From NCBI GenBank assembly GCA_907163375.1, contig CAJQUW010016909.1, positions 248,001 through 312,000 of the forward strand: a DNA stretch of 64,000 nucleotides. The letters are read 5' to 3'. The DNA is from Prostheceraeus crozeri (Eukaryota; Platyhelminthes; Polycladida; Euryleptidae). A model generated the notes under the pieces. That model did not search any database, was not told where the DNA came from, and saw nothing but the letters and a program-made list of their open reading frames with translations. The position numbers and the translations under genes were made by a program. Positions 10,701-22,079 of the stretch are shown here, one piece after another (position 1 is the stretch's first letter; the number at the start of each line of letters is the position of its first letter).

Positions 10701-12535
10701 CGTAGGACCTTTAATAACCTCGGGCTCTGTTTCGTGTTGTTGTTTTACAGAAAGTAACTTCACATGAGAGAGCTGTTGCTGATCTCACGGATCACGATCT
10801 ACCGTTACGTAATGATTACGATATAGAAGAGCAAGGGTGTGACACTCATATTATTGTAACGACTTGGTGTAAATTAACATCGATGCGGCAATTGTAGTCC
10901 GTATTACCTCCTAAATTTTTATGAAGACATGTCGACGCCTAGTGATTAGATGTTAATTGTCTATGTTGAGACTAAAGGTGTGCGAAAATGCTCAAACCGA
11001 TAGTGTTCGCGTTCTCATGAATTGGTTAGTGTCTTGTTCATGATTATGAGATCTTGTTCCTGTTATCGGTTTTACAAGGATATTTCATTTGAATATAAAA
11101 TATAGAAGACTATACGCTTTATTTTTATTGGCAGCATCAATCCAAGTTAAGCAGGCATTATTCGAAACCTTCAGACATGCGTTTTAGCTTTAGCGTTAAA
11201 GACATTAATAAGGCCTGAGCTACCTTTGAGGCCTGACACAAGAAGATATTGTACATCCGTGATTCTTAACAGGGGACCATGTGGCTCCCTGGGGAGGAAT
11301 TCAACATGCCAGGGGAGGAATGAGGCTCAAAGGAGTGCTTGGGATGAGTGAGATCTGTTGATTTCCTCCTAGAGGCAAAACAAGCATAAGTCTTTTTTCT
11401 TTATTTGATACAGATTAGATATAATATTGCTCTAACACTTCTAATAAGCCTATTCAGAATGGAATACAAAACTAAAATTGAAATTATAAGAAGCAATCCT
11501 TTTACACCATATCATATAGGCTATAATTAAAGTTTTTAAATATGTGATTATTGATTTATTAAACATTTAAAAAGACAGAAGCATGAAATAGGATTCTCTA
11601 TTGGATACGAAATATCAGATAGACGAAATCAGTATATCGCCGACGTTAAAAACCGCAAAATTGTTAATGAATTATTTGAAGTTGAAAAAAACATGTTTTT
11701 TACCAACCCTGTCCCAACCAATTGGTGATAACACTTCAAAGACATGACACTTGTCTTTGCTCTTTTGGGGTGTTTTCATGTACTTTATCCCACATTTACA
11801 TCGCGCTTTGATCAACCTATTGTATGAAGCCACAGCCGCTTGAGGTTGTCGAAAATTGATTGAAATAGAGCATCCTAAGTCTTAACTTGATTATCTTTTA
11901 ATCAATTTCAAAAACATATTTAATTAATGCGCATTTCGGGTTAAAAAATAAAATTTCGTTAAGTTTGCGTTTTGCGTAGATGCGCATAATTACTTTGACT
12001 AATCGAAGTTGCTATTTCTGCACTTGGTTATGTCACGAGTTCAGTTGATCTAAAACAACGGTTCTAATTTTCTTCTCAGAGAAATAGAAAATTTCATAGA
12101 AAGATTTAATACATTTTATTTCATGTATGCTTTTATGTACATTTTATGTATGCTTATGCTGCATCGCAGTATTTATATTTTATAAATTTTACTTTCTCCA
12201 TTTAATTTCTTGATGTTATTCTAGTCTTCGCATCTGTCACTCCAATAATCCATGAGATAGTATTACTTGTTTAATTGTACCCAATATTCTGTCATGATGG
12301 ATAAAAACTAATGTTGTTAATGTTGAATTATTTGGATATTCGAATACCGATGGACTACATGTTCTGTAGATTATAGTAGAAACTGAAATCAGGTAATGCC
12401 ATATCATTTCAAACATACGAGAGAATTGCAGGGAGAAAATTATGATGTATTAACAGGAAGGATAGATTTTTCATATTTGATGGTTGAGGAAGAGCCAAGG
12501 TTTTAATGATGTTACAATTTAATTAGCGGTATAAT
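10701..12535. other. AT-rich non-coding stretch
   Basis: No gene seen. At 11265-11330 the sequence GATTCTTAACAGGGGACC followed by GGGGAGGAA repeats resembles the end of a hAT-type MITE, but no partner end was found. Confidence 0.35.
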
Positions 12536-12537
12536 TA

Positions 12538-12568
12538 GCTTCGGTTGCTATTCGGCAACCATCATCAG
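12538..12568 (-). other. Hammerhead-like core motif
   Basis: On the minus strand the order is CTGATGA, one base, then a six-pair stem GGTTGC / GCAACC with a six-base loop, then CGAAG. Hammerhead ribozymes have CUGAUGA - stem II - GAAA. The last block is GAAG rather than GAAA, and I cannot see clear stems I and III, so activity is doubtful. Penelope-like elements are known to carry hammerheads in their terminal repeats, and such elements occur nearby. Confidence 0.3.
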
Positions 12569-13423
12569 ATAAAAGGAATTAGACATAGGCGCAAAAGTCA
12601 TGAATTCAAATTTCACATTAGCATATCAAATAATGGAGTAGATAAGAAATCTAGTAGCGTGTATAAGACTATGTTGACAAACTTCAGTAGGGAAAGGGAG
12701 GAATAGAAATATGCGACAGATAGTATTGGGCTACACCTTGCAAATACCAATAGTAATTGATCTGACTAGAAATATTACTATAAAAATATACAAAATACAC
12801 AAATGCATACAATAGTAGAAAAGAACGGTTATGTGAAATATAACTTACTGACTTATGATGAGATTTAGAAAATATACCATATAGATGTCCACTTCCTAGA
12901 GCGTATACTATGCCAAACATCACTGTGTGTGTGAAAATTCATGACACTACTGTCAGCTAGACTGCACTCTCGAATGGTTAGAAATCGTTCTAGCTATTTC
13001 CATTAGAATTCCGCTTCATCGCTTTGTTATGACTACTTTTATTCTAATCTGTTACATTCTAGGGCTCACTCTGTCCGACCAGTAACATATAGTATCGAAC
13101 ATGTATAAAATTTGATAACACTAAGTAGTGGACTCTGCTTCGAATGCTCGACTTAACGATTCGAATACTCGAAGCAGGTTATCCAAGATTCAATTATCCG
13201 AATATCATCAACAGCATTAATAGAAACTTTCTGCGTCTATCAACTATGGATATCAAACAGGGGTGAAAAATCGCTTTGTCAAAATATTGGGTTAAAAACG
13301 GTTTCAAAATCTTCCGTTTTGCTCCTTCTGCAATAGAATTTTTTAACTGATACCATAAAGATGTCTCTCACTCGATTGCACAAAAAAATAGAACATGCAG
13401 TAGTTGTGTTTTACATTGATATT

Positions 13424-13604
13424 TACGAGTGCACCTCCTATTGCGGACATTCTATACAGCGGACACCTCCGTATTACGGACAGTTAAGCTCAGTCCCGAA
13501 TAATGTTCGCATCATCACCGGTAACTCCATATTGCGGACACCTCTAAAATGCGGACACTAATGCACAGTCCCGACGGTGTCCGTAATATGGAGGTTCTAC
13601 TGTA
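13424..13604 (-). mobile_element. pogo/Tigger-type MITE, copy 1
   Basis: 181 bp with TA at both borders and inverted ends of the form TACAGTAGAACCTCCATATT / ..GGAGGTTCTACTGTA. The interior repeats GCGGACACC-type blocks. Two related copies are at 27644-27824 and 30964-31109. TIRs beginning CAGTRGAACCTC and a TA target fit the pogo family. No coding capacity. Confidence 0.85.
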
Positions 13605-13619
13605 TATATATATATATAT

Positions 13620-14010
13620 ACATTTTTGCAAAAATGGCTCAATCAAGATAAATTAGAATATATTTACAAATTTTCGTGATTGCGACCGCAATACGTCATC
13701 AGGCAGCAAGGTGATAAAAAGATTACAAAACATTATTTTGAAATTTATATGAAAATGAAGAAGCTATGCTAATATAGTCCTGTGTACCTTATGTACTGAT
13801 AAAAGAATATAGAAATGTAGCTATTCTAATTAATATCCTTAATAATTATTAATTCATATAAATTAATTTTCATATAAATTTCAAAATTATGTTTTGTAAA
13901 TAATCTTTCTATCACCTTGCTGCCTGATGACGTATTGCAGTTTCAATCACGAAAATTTGTGAATATATTCTAATTTATCTTGATTGAGCCATTTTCACAA
14001 AAAAATGTTA
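13620..14010. mobile_element. Palindromic repeat, Penelope-like terminal repeat in inverted pair
   Basis: Two inverted arms of about 140 bp (13625-13765 and 13864-14008) share GGCTCAATCAAGATAAATTA and the stretch CAAATTTTCGTGATTG followed by CAATACGTCATCAGG. Each arm contains CTGATGA, a stem-loop with GTATTGC / GCAAT, and GAAA (13671-13702 minus; 13924-13954 plus), close to a hammerhead ribozyme core. A Penelope-like endonuclease begins 850 bp downstream. Penelope-like elements often have inverted terminal copies with hammerheads, so this is read as their terminal repeat; the link is inference. Confidence 0.5.
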
Positions 14011-14055
14011 CTCAAGATGCCGATTTTCAAAAACATATATATATATAAATATATC

Positions 14056-14186
14056 AAAATAATTAAAGTAGACAAGGCCAATAAAAATCCATTAATAAGG
14101 ATCCATCTGATTTGATAAAGGGTCAATCGAAATGTCATCAGAAATAACATCTTTTTTATTGGCCTTGTCTACTTTAATTATTTTGA
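14056..14186. mobile_element. Small palindromic MITE with 34-bp perfect TIRs
   Basis: TCAAAATAATTAAAGTAGAC then AAGGCCAATAAAAA on the left is exactly reversed at 14151-14186, with about 60 bp between. No coding. The perfect arms suggest a young insertion or a hairpin maintained by repair. Confidence 0.75.
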
Positions 14187-14816
14187 ACTAATTGGCCAAT
14201 GACGAATTTTATTGTTAATATTTTTTTTTTTTTACGGATTTTACGTCACTTTTTACCCCTATTGGGGTCTTGGACGGTGCTGACTTAAGTCAGACTTTGT
14301 TTGGAGCGTTGTGGTGCTTTGTAGTCCCTCCTGCGCTCTCCATGTCACTTTCCGGTTCGACCTTTTCGACCCTCTGGAGATCGAGATCGCTAGTCGGAAC
14401 TGTGCCACGGACACCATATATATACGGATACCATATATATATATATATATATAGATAGATAGATAGATAGATAGATATGTGACATCTCGTGACATCTCGA
14501 GAGTATAGATAGTCCGTCCCTGTCTATAGGCTAGGCTTCTCTCTTCATTGCGGTGTCCACCACCACTGGTTGGGTAGGGTTGGGGCTGAGCACGTGAGAG
14601 TTCATCTCGCGGGTTTATCCCCAGGTCTTTCCTTATCGCGTTTGCCTTTTTCTTTTACCTACTATATGGTATCTTGACTTGGTTAACTTTGAGTGTTCTT
14701 TTTATTTTATTTTAACTGCTTTTGTTTATTTTCGTTCGCAATTGTAATGCGTTTTTTTTTATTTTGACACACTCTGATTTTTATTTGTATTTGCATGTCT
14801 CTCCTTAGTTGCTTAC

Positions 14817-14851
<35 letters not shown>
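14187..14851. other. Microsatellites and unassigned sequence
   Basis: A poly-T run at 14221-14232, (TA)n at 14418-14452, (GATA)n at 14450-14478 and a second (GATA)n at 14815-14850 border an otherwise unassigned segment. The frames here (14259-14495) run through the microsatellites and are not genes. The last GATA array directly abuts Penelope-like coding sequence. Confidence 0.6.
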
Positions 14852-14853
<2 letters not shown>

Positions 14854-15537
14854 CTTTTACGGCTAAACTATCCTGAGAAATTGATAAGTGGAGCCTTTGA
14901 CAAAGCACTAACCTATAGCCCAAAAGCGAAAAATAACGAACAAAATAAGTTGCTCCCTTTCATATCCACTTACAATCCAAACAACCCAAATACATATCGG
15001 GAAGTAATTAGTCGATGTTCTGGTAGTTTAGGATTAATTTCCAGCTTGAGGGATTATAAAGTCTTCCCGTCATTCAGACAGCCGAAATCACTGATCAGAA
15101 TTTTGCGAAATGAGCACAGTGAAGTTAGGGGGATTGAAAAATGCGGAAACAAACGCTGTAAATGTTGTCCTCATTTGATAACTGGCAAATAAATAATGAT
15201 TAACAACAGTATCTTCAGAATAAAAGCGAACATGAATTGTTTCTCCAATAATGTTATATATATTTTACGATGCAAAGGATGCAACGAAATCTATGTTGGT
15301 CAGACTGGAGACCTGTTTAAGACAAGATTGACTCTCCATCGATATCACATAAATAAGCCTTCAATTGCTCCTCTTCCTATGAGCAAACACATTGCAAGAT
15401 GCTGCAAAGATATTGAACTGAAATTTGAGGCGGCTCCTATCTTCCAACTACCATCACATTCCAGCAAGGAAGATAGAGAGCTGAAAGAAAACCATTTTAT
15501 TTTGAAGTTTGAATCAAAGCTCAATAATTGCAGCTAA
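14852..15537 (+). pseudogene. Penelope-like element: C-terminal linker and GIY-YIG endonuclease
   Basis: The first part reads KCGNKRCKCCPHLITGK, the Cys-rich linker found between RT and endonuclease in Penelope-like elements. The second part reads NVIYILRCKGCNEIYVGQTG followed by TRLTLHRYHIN, the GIY-YIG nuclease core (here IYIL..IYVG) with its catalytic arginine region. A terminal Glu-rich helix ends at the stop at 15535-15537. One stop separates the two parts, otherwise both are open. The element is cut off on the 5' side at the GATA repeat, so RT is missing from this copy. Confidence 0.85.
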
Positions 15538-16639
15538 TTTGTACTTCAGGATTGATTTCACTTTTATTTCATGTGCTTGAGAAGGAGGGTGAGAAATCCT
15601 CCGAAATCCGGATTGCACGTATTAAAGATTTATTTTTTACATTCTGTCGTTTTCTCCATCCGGCCTTTGGTACATTAATTTTTGTCTATATTGTTCTACA
15701 CATTCAAAATTATCTCTTTTTATATATATTATAAAAATTATATATATATAATAAATATATAATAATATATAAATATAATAATATAATAATATAAATATAT
15801 ATATATATACATATACGAGTGAATGTATGTAAGGTCTAATACTTTGAATGCACCATTTCTGACAATCAAATCCATCTAAATATAATAGATGCAGAATGAC
15901 AATAAATAACATCTAAGTCAATATTCATGTCGAAAAATGCATGAAGATAAAAAATTGATCAAACGTGTTTTTTAGTCAAAAGACTTATTTTAAAATCATG
16001 CTTATTAATGCCATAATCACAATCCGCAGAATCATGTTCAACTCATTACACAATTTACTAAGAAAAAGATATTAGAGAAATATATTGACTGATATATCTG
16101 AGAAACTAATGGTGGGTATGCAATTGCAGAATTATCCTGATTTTTTTGATTGAATACATAGTATCCGTTTGAAAATCGATGCCACCGTTTTTATACGATC
16201 AGTTTAGTATGCGCGAAAGGGTTACACTATGTCGTATTTATTTCACTAAAAATGAACACTGCATGCGACATTTTCTCCATTCGATTAATCTCATTATCAG
16301 ACGAAGCTAGTTTGCAATCATGACGTGAAGCATATGTAAATACTTGAATTTATTTAAAGTTGAATAGGATGTAGAATGATAGGACAGCTGCTAGCACAAA
16401 TGCACTATCACATGTTAGGATAAGCATGCAGTTGTCAGACAGCGTGTGGCCCTCTCATGGAGCAGTGCTGTAGATCGCAATCTTAATGATACCAAGCTAT
16501 TGTCTAACTCGCAAGCAGATGTTGAAAAGAATATTAAGAATTCAAGAAAGCGGAGAATCTACAACGGAATGTGATAATTGGAGACCTCGTTCGACTGAAT
16601 GAAACAGTAACCATTACTACTACCGAAACGCAGTCTAGT
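15538..16639. other. AT-rich spacer with (TA)-type low-complexity run
   Basis: 15718-15812 is almost only A and T (TATATA and ATAATA runs). The remainder up to 16639 has no recognisable coding or repeat structure. Confidence 0.55.
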
Positions 16640-17505
16640 AAATGATGACTTTTTAGAAGAGCTCCTAAAAAACTTTTTGATCAGCATGAAAAGTTACTGT
16701 AAAGATACGTATGATCTTATTTCAAAATTACCGCAAACTATCAGCACTGGAGCGAAATTAGCCTCTTTCGACGCAACATCACTTAACACGAATATTGATC
16801 ATGCGTTGGTTATTCAATTTCTGCTATCGAATTCTGGGTTTCGAAAATTAGAGATCCTATCCATGAACGCTTTAAAACTCATTTCAAATTGTAAGGCATT
16901 TAGATTGTTCCAAAAAATGATTATTTCAATTTTGAATAAACAACATTTTTACAAACTCATAGCACGGTCATGGGCACCAAAATGGTGCCAAGTTATGCCT
17001 ACCTTGGTACCTTGGCGATGAGTCGACATCATCGCAGTCAGGATGAACAAGTTATGCGTCATTAACTATGGGTTTCATCGAAGAAAGAATGCATACTTTT
17101 GCGAAAAAAATATTACCTGTATTTGATTATGATACTTTTATGCAATCTTGGTGGAGATGTATAGATGATTGATTTATCATTTGATATGATTCATTTGGAG
17201 ATATAAATCAGTTTTGTTCCTTCCTGAATACTCTATACTCTAGAATAAAATTCACCTACGAAGTCTACGCAAATCAGCTAAACAATTCCCAGATGCTCTT
17301 GTTTACAAAGAAAGCAATAAACTCGAAACGGCTATATACATGAACTATAGATCCACAGATAGCCAGTTTCGTGCCGTTCAATTCCGGTCAAATAGAAAAA
17401 TATGTACTGCGTAATATACCATACGTCTTAGCTAAGCGAATAAATATAATCGTTCCGAAACACAATATAGAAGACTTAAGAAACTTGGCTAACACGAGAA
17501 ACTGA
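16640..17505 (+). pseudogene. Penelope-like element reverse transcriptase
   Basis: Pieces in order: SYCKDTYDLISKLPQT, then AKLASFDATSLNTNI (RT block with first catalytic Asp), a GTKM-like block about 16960-17010, RCIDD about 17158 (the second catalytic pair, in place of YADD), then INSKRLYT and IPYVLAKRINIIV. This order is typical of Penelope-like RT, which is related to telomerase RT. Frames shift more than once, so the copy is dead. It sits 1.1 kb downstream of a GIY-YIG fragment in the same orientation; because RT should precede the nuclease, these are two different insertions or a rearranged one. Confidence 0.75.
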
Positions 17506-19240
17506 TAAGTGATACGACTACAAAAATTTAGCATAAGCCGTCAGACAAAGCATTTAAATGAAAATGAAGAAATCATTTCTTATGTGAAAACGTACCCATA
17601 GTAAACACCACCACAAATTTTGAAAAAAAGTAGCGCATGCCGCAAAATAATAGGACAGGAAAAAGATTCTTCAATTTTGGTGTAACAGTAATGCCAATCA
17701 ATGACAATACTACTGTATACAGTAAATGTGAAACATTGTGCATTGTCTCAGTGATGTTCAAATGAAGTTCGTAAAACAGCATGCCATAAGAAATCGCATT
17801 TATAGAATCCACTTTACGGCCATTCCACTTTTACGCTCAGGACATTTCCAAAAAATATTTATGATGGATTGCTTGGTATCACGTCGAGCGCAGACATGAT
17901 GCATAGTTTCAGGGCAAAACATGCCATTCATACGCATCATGTTTATGTACTGCAATTCGAACTAGTGGAGTTTGTTTGATATGTACCTATACTCATTTTA
18001 AAGGTATAGGAACTGAAGTTCATGGTGCAAAAATGCAGATTTCTTTTTAAGGTATGGGAACTGAAGTTCATGGTGCAAAAATGCAGATTTCTGATCTGTT
18101 ACGAGATCTTTTACAATTCATTTCATATGCGTTGATACTTCATGTATAACTGCATTCGGTTTACTAATGCGTTTCTGGATCGCCATTAGCATCAGATATT
18201 TCAAAGCAAATGCATCAGTTGCGCTTGAGACATAAGAATTTAGTGATTGTTTTGCAGAATTTTGTAGCTTGCGTGGTAATGCCAGCGTCTACTATTGAAT
18301 TATCACACATTAGCAGCCATGTATCAATGCCATTTGAATCAAATGAAGGTAACTCAACGCGAACTGACGGGCAAGTTAATGTTGATTCGGTAGTTGCTAT
18401 ATTCAAATCACGTCGGGCTCACCAATTATGTAGAACATGCAGCTTTGGCAGTCAAGAGCTTTGTATTTACCATTTGACTTTCAAATGCACAGGTGCATCA
18501 CAGAGTTCTATGTTCAACAACTAAATATGCACAATGCATATTAAATAACATATCAATACTCGTGCACTAATAATATCGGTCACTACACATCAATAAACCG
18601 AATATCGAAAATACTGGATGGAAAATTTAGAATTCTGACGCTGCATCGCGATTGCAATGGATTAGCTACATTCTATAAAAAATGCACTATCGGTAATTAG
18701 ACAATTAAGAAATTCACTCAAAATACTGAAACAAAGAATTCAGAAAAAAATTACAAGTTTTCTTTTAAGAAGAATCTAGCTTTTGAAATTTTAATGAGGC
18801 AGAAACATTTACTGACATTTATTGACATTTTATAGACACAAAGAATTACCGACAATTTACTGACCGCGGTCACCATGTGTCTAGTGCTTTAATTATTACT
18901 TACAGGGTGAAGACAAGTAAATATTAGTTGCAACGATGAATCGTAGTTATTAAATGACGATGATCAGATACATATTTAATTTTGACCTAAGTTTATGTAG
19001 AACTAATTTCTACTTGTTAGCGATTTACTGATGTAGACATGCCGGTATTTAACAAGTCATTTGACGAAGCAGTAGTCTACAAAATAGAATATCAACGAAT
19101 TTTGATGAATTTTCATAAATTCTTGACAAGAAAGTTGGAAAATAGACCATGTCGGTCTATAATAGGTTTTGTGATATTCAGAAGACGGTGGCAGATATAC
19201 CTCTTTCCGTTGACATTCTATCACTTTGTTATTAGAACAA
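17506..19240. other. Unassigned sequence with one 48-bp direct repeat
   Basis: At 17997-18091 a unit starting AAGGTATAGGAACTGAAGTT and running to GCAGATTTCT occurs twice with period 48. No gene is recognised. Overlapping frames at 18210-18524 (plus) and 18215-18406 (minus) lack known motifs. Exons of the DENN gene downstream of 20525 could lie here but I could not identify one. Confidence 0.45.
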
Positions 19241-19247
19241 CCTAGAT

Positions 19248-19462
19248 AATGACATCCAACATTGGCCTAGTCGTTGAAGAACTCTGATAAACTGGTCGTT
19301 CATCACATGAATGCAAAAGTGCATCAAATATGGCATTTCTTTCATCTATTCGTAATTGATGGGAAAGCTGGCAGAAAAAGTCTGGTGATGAACCAGAGTG
19401 AGTGCGCGTGTCATGTTGGTATGATTGAGATGGTATAAACATGTGCTGAGACACGAAGGGAA
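19248..19462 (-). CDS. Possible exon, unidentified
   Basis: A polypyrimidine-rich acceptor TTTCCCTTCGTGTCTCAG precedes an open stretch of about 70 codons on the minus strand containing SSPDFFCQLSHQLRIDERNA. Its entry phase (0) fits the exit phase of the DENN exon at 20525-20613, so it could be the next exon of that gene. The sequence does not resemble the second half of a cDENN domain, however, and no strong donor ends it before the stop near 19248. It may be chance, or an exon of another part of the gene. Confidence 0.25.
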
Positions 19463-20524
19463 ATCGTATTGAACATTAAATCTCCTAAGGAAAGGATGCA
19501 CGACGCAGTGATTGTGGAAACGTGTATCACCGGTTCATTCACTGGAAGCTCAGCATATTCAGAACATTAATTCTTTAAATTGTGTTTCCTTTTACAAGGA
19601 GTAACTTTTTGGTTGATTCTTATTGCAATAGATTTCTAGTTACTGGTGAATTGTTGACTCTGACTTTTGCCTGACAGATCAATCTTATTGATATTGTCAA
19701 TTTGTTCACAAAGCGTCTGTGGACTGCATCTGAGTGCATTTACCGTCATTCGATATTTGTCTTTTGAAAGAAGCTGAAATAATGGACTAAATCATTTCAT
19801 GAAAAAATTAAATCCAGAAAAGTCAGAGTTCAATTATTACAATACATTTAATGATGGAAAAATATCAATGATTTTAATGCAATTAATTGATTAATGACCA
19901 ACAGTTGACATATATGAAAAGGCTATGACTAGACATTTTCAGTTTTGCAGATGGAAAGAGTCAGGAGTATCTGATGTCATTATTATTGCTCTCATATATA
20001 TGCAAATGTATATAAGAACAATCGCAATAGCATCATAAAATACTTGACTCTTTCCAGCTACAAAACTGAAGATGAATTATACATGCAGACAAGACAGATC
20101 TATTTACATTGTACTTACAAAGAAGCCATATCACATACACTAGCGTAAATGGAATGTCAGCAGTGTGTTGAAGCATTATTCAATAAGTAGCCTTCCCGAG
20201 GAGACTCACTTGATGCTAAGTGCTAATTGAGAATCTCAAATTTATTCCGGGTACGGATGCATATTAAATAAGAAGTTGAAGTTGTGTTGACTACTCGGAC
20301 GGTAGCATTACCCTGAATGATTTTATCCATTACAAAATACATAAGTTTTAATGTCACTTTACTCGCATCATTTGTAGCCACTGCTAAATTCGTCCCCAAT
20401 TCAAGCAAAGCAATTCTGAGGATTGATCTGATGATTAGTTGTCCAACAAAATAATCTGGTGAGCGAAATGTTTAACTTACACATAGCGAAGGGGATAGAG
20501 CAGGGAAGATAGAGCATGACATAC

Positions 20525-20613
20525 ATCGAAGAGTCGCACAAAGCTCCGAGAGGTGATGAGAATTTTCTGGTCCGTAAGCATGGCTGAGAACAGCATAAGG
20601 ACGTTCTGAATGC
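20525..20613 (-). CDS. Sbf: SBF/MTMR5-13-like gene, cDENN exon
   Basis: An 89-nt exon bordered by acceptor TTTTTCTCACTCCAG and donor GTATGT. It enters in phase 1 and leaves in phase 0. Translation: [20 protein letters not shown] then SRSFVRLFD, matching the cDENN core of SBF proteins (GIQNVLxLFxAxLTExKxLxxSRSxxRL). DENN domains act as exchange factors for Rab GTPases; SBF proteins combine DENN with a catalytically dead myotubularin phosphatase. This exon joins in frame to 21953-22072, 1.34 kb upstream, giving LLG-IQNVL across the junction. The next exon downstream was not found. Confidence 0.82.
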
Positions 20614-20842
20614 CTGGAGTGAGAAAAATGTAGATTGTCATGAAAACGCAGAAACAAAATTATAATTTCAGTCCTCATATTTTTGCTGCTCTTTTTGCAT
20701 GGTCTTCGGACAAGAGGTAGTGTCGTGTCGAATTAAGAATGACTGTCCTTCCGTGTTTTCTTCGCACTGACAATATACGAATGTTAAAAATGATGCCGAA
20801 GATAAGTTTTTTAAATAAACTTAAAATTGATATATTCAGCTC

Positions 20843-21670
20843 GTGAGGCAGGTGGTACGAGGCGATCGTCGTCTGACCGTTCGGATGATAGCAAGCGAGC
20901 TTGGTATCAATCGCGATTGCGTATGGAGGGTGATCACTGAAGACCTGGGCATGCGGAACGTCTGTGCAAAGTTGGTGCCGAAGGTGCTGACCGAGGAACA
21001 AAAGTGGAAGCGCATGCAAGTGCGTCGAGACATCCTCAAGCGTCTCGAAACAGATCCAGGCTTCACAGACACAGGCGATGAATCTCTTTGAGTACGACCC
21101 GGAGACCAAGCGCCACAGCCTTCAGTGGAAGACTCCTGGATCATCGAGACCAAAGAAGGAAAGGCAGACAAAGTCCAAGATGAAACTCATGTTGATCGTG
21201 TTCATCGACATTAGAGGCATCGTCCACTTGGAGTTCTTGCCACGGGGTCAGACCATCAACCAACACGTCTACAGAGAGATCCTGCAACGTCTGTTTCGTT
21301 CAGTGCGCGAGAAGAGGAGGGGTTTGTGGCAGAGCAATTCGTGGTTGCTTCACCACGACAATGCGCCTGCTCACAACGCTACCAGTATCCGGGAGTTCCT
21401 CGCAAAGAAGAACATCGTTGTGTTAGAGCAGCCTCCGCACTCGCCAGATCTCGCCCCTTGCGATTTTTCCTGTTCCCTAACCTGAAAGGTGTCCTCTAAG
21501 GAACCCGATTTTCGGACGAGGGAGCCATCAAGAAGGCCGTGACGACGGATCTGCGCCATATCCCGGAAGAAACCTTCCATCAGTGCGTAGATACATGGCG
21601 CCGAATGATGGAGAAGTGCGTCAGACTCTCGGGGGACTACTTTGAAGGGGATAACATATAATTTCTGCAT
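20843..21670 (+). pseudogene. mariner transposase, 5'-truncated
   Basis: The frame 20843-21091 carries the helix-turn-helix part (GDRRLTVRMIASELGINRD) and ends at TGDE, the first catalytic Asp region. A one-base shift leads into 21078-21485 with FEYDPETKRHSLQWK, HHDNAPAHNATSIREFLAKK (second Asp) and SPDLAPCDF (third Asp, DD34D spacing), then a further shift and the tail HIPEETFHQCVDTWRRMMEK ending near 21660. The first about 85 residues are missing. It lies in the 1.34-kb intron of the DENN gene, in the opposite orientation. Confidence 0.93.
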
Positions 21671-21952
21671 TGTTTATTAAATAAAACATTTGTGACCGCA
21701 GTCCTGGTGCATAATGACATTATTAAAATTTTGACTGACAGTTGCAACTGATATTCTACAACAGACATTTTTTTGGGATGCAACATATAAAGTCTGAATA
21801 CACCAAACTGCGATACGAGTAATTTAAGTTGTGATAAGAATATAATTTTGCATCGCAAAAGTGCGATGAAAGACACTGAAAGAAAATCGTTCCCTGTTGT
21901 GTATCTATTTGTCATCGAAATTCTACAAATCATATTCAGTAGACTTTCTTAC

Positions 21953-22072
21953 CAAGAAGTTGAAAAAGCAAAGACACAGAACTTGTTGTGATTGGAATTT
22001 TGCCGCATTGAGGAGGCTGTACTGCTTGAGTATCGTCAGCGCCTAAGAGCGAAAATGTGACCTTCGGACCAC
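21953..22072 (-). CDS. Sbf: SBF/MTMR5-13-like gene, uDENN-cDENN linker exon
   Basis: A 120-nt exon between acceptor CTATCTTGTCTTTTTTTCAG and donor GTAAGA. Both borders are phase 1, consistent with the exon at 35369-35471 before it and 20525-20613 after it. Translation reads GGPKVTFSLLGADDTQAVQP then KIPITTSSVSLLFQLLG, which follows the SBF pattern GGxxxxFSLGAGDxQxxQxP..LPxTxTSVxLLFxQLG. Too short to stand out as an open frame. The strong homology over all 39 codons plus both splice sites makes this exon secure. Confidence 0.87.
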
Positions 22073-22079
22073 CTGAAAA

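Noticed and set aside
13602-14478. TA and GATA runs as possible regulatory sites
   Set aside because: Ordinary microsatellites; nothing links them to a promoter.
14185-14851. Possible telomeric or satellite DNA
   Set aside because: Only short microsatellites are present and no telomere-type repeat.
21371-21670. Minus-strand frame of 99 codons
   Set aside because: Antisense shadow of the mariner transposase, like the minus frames at 20675-21171.
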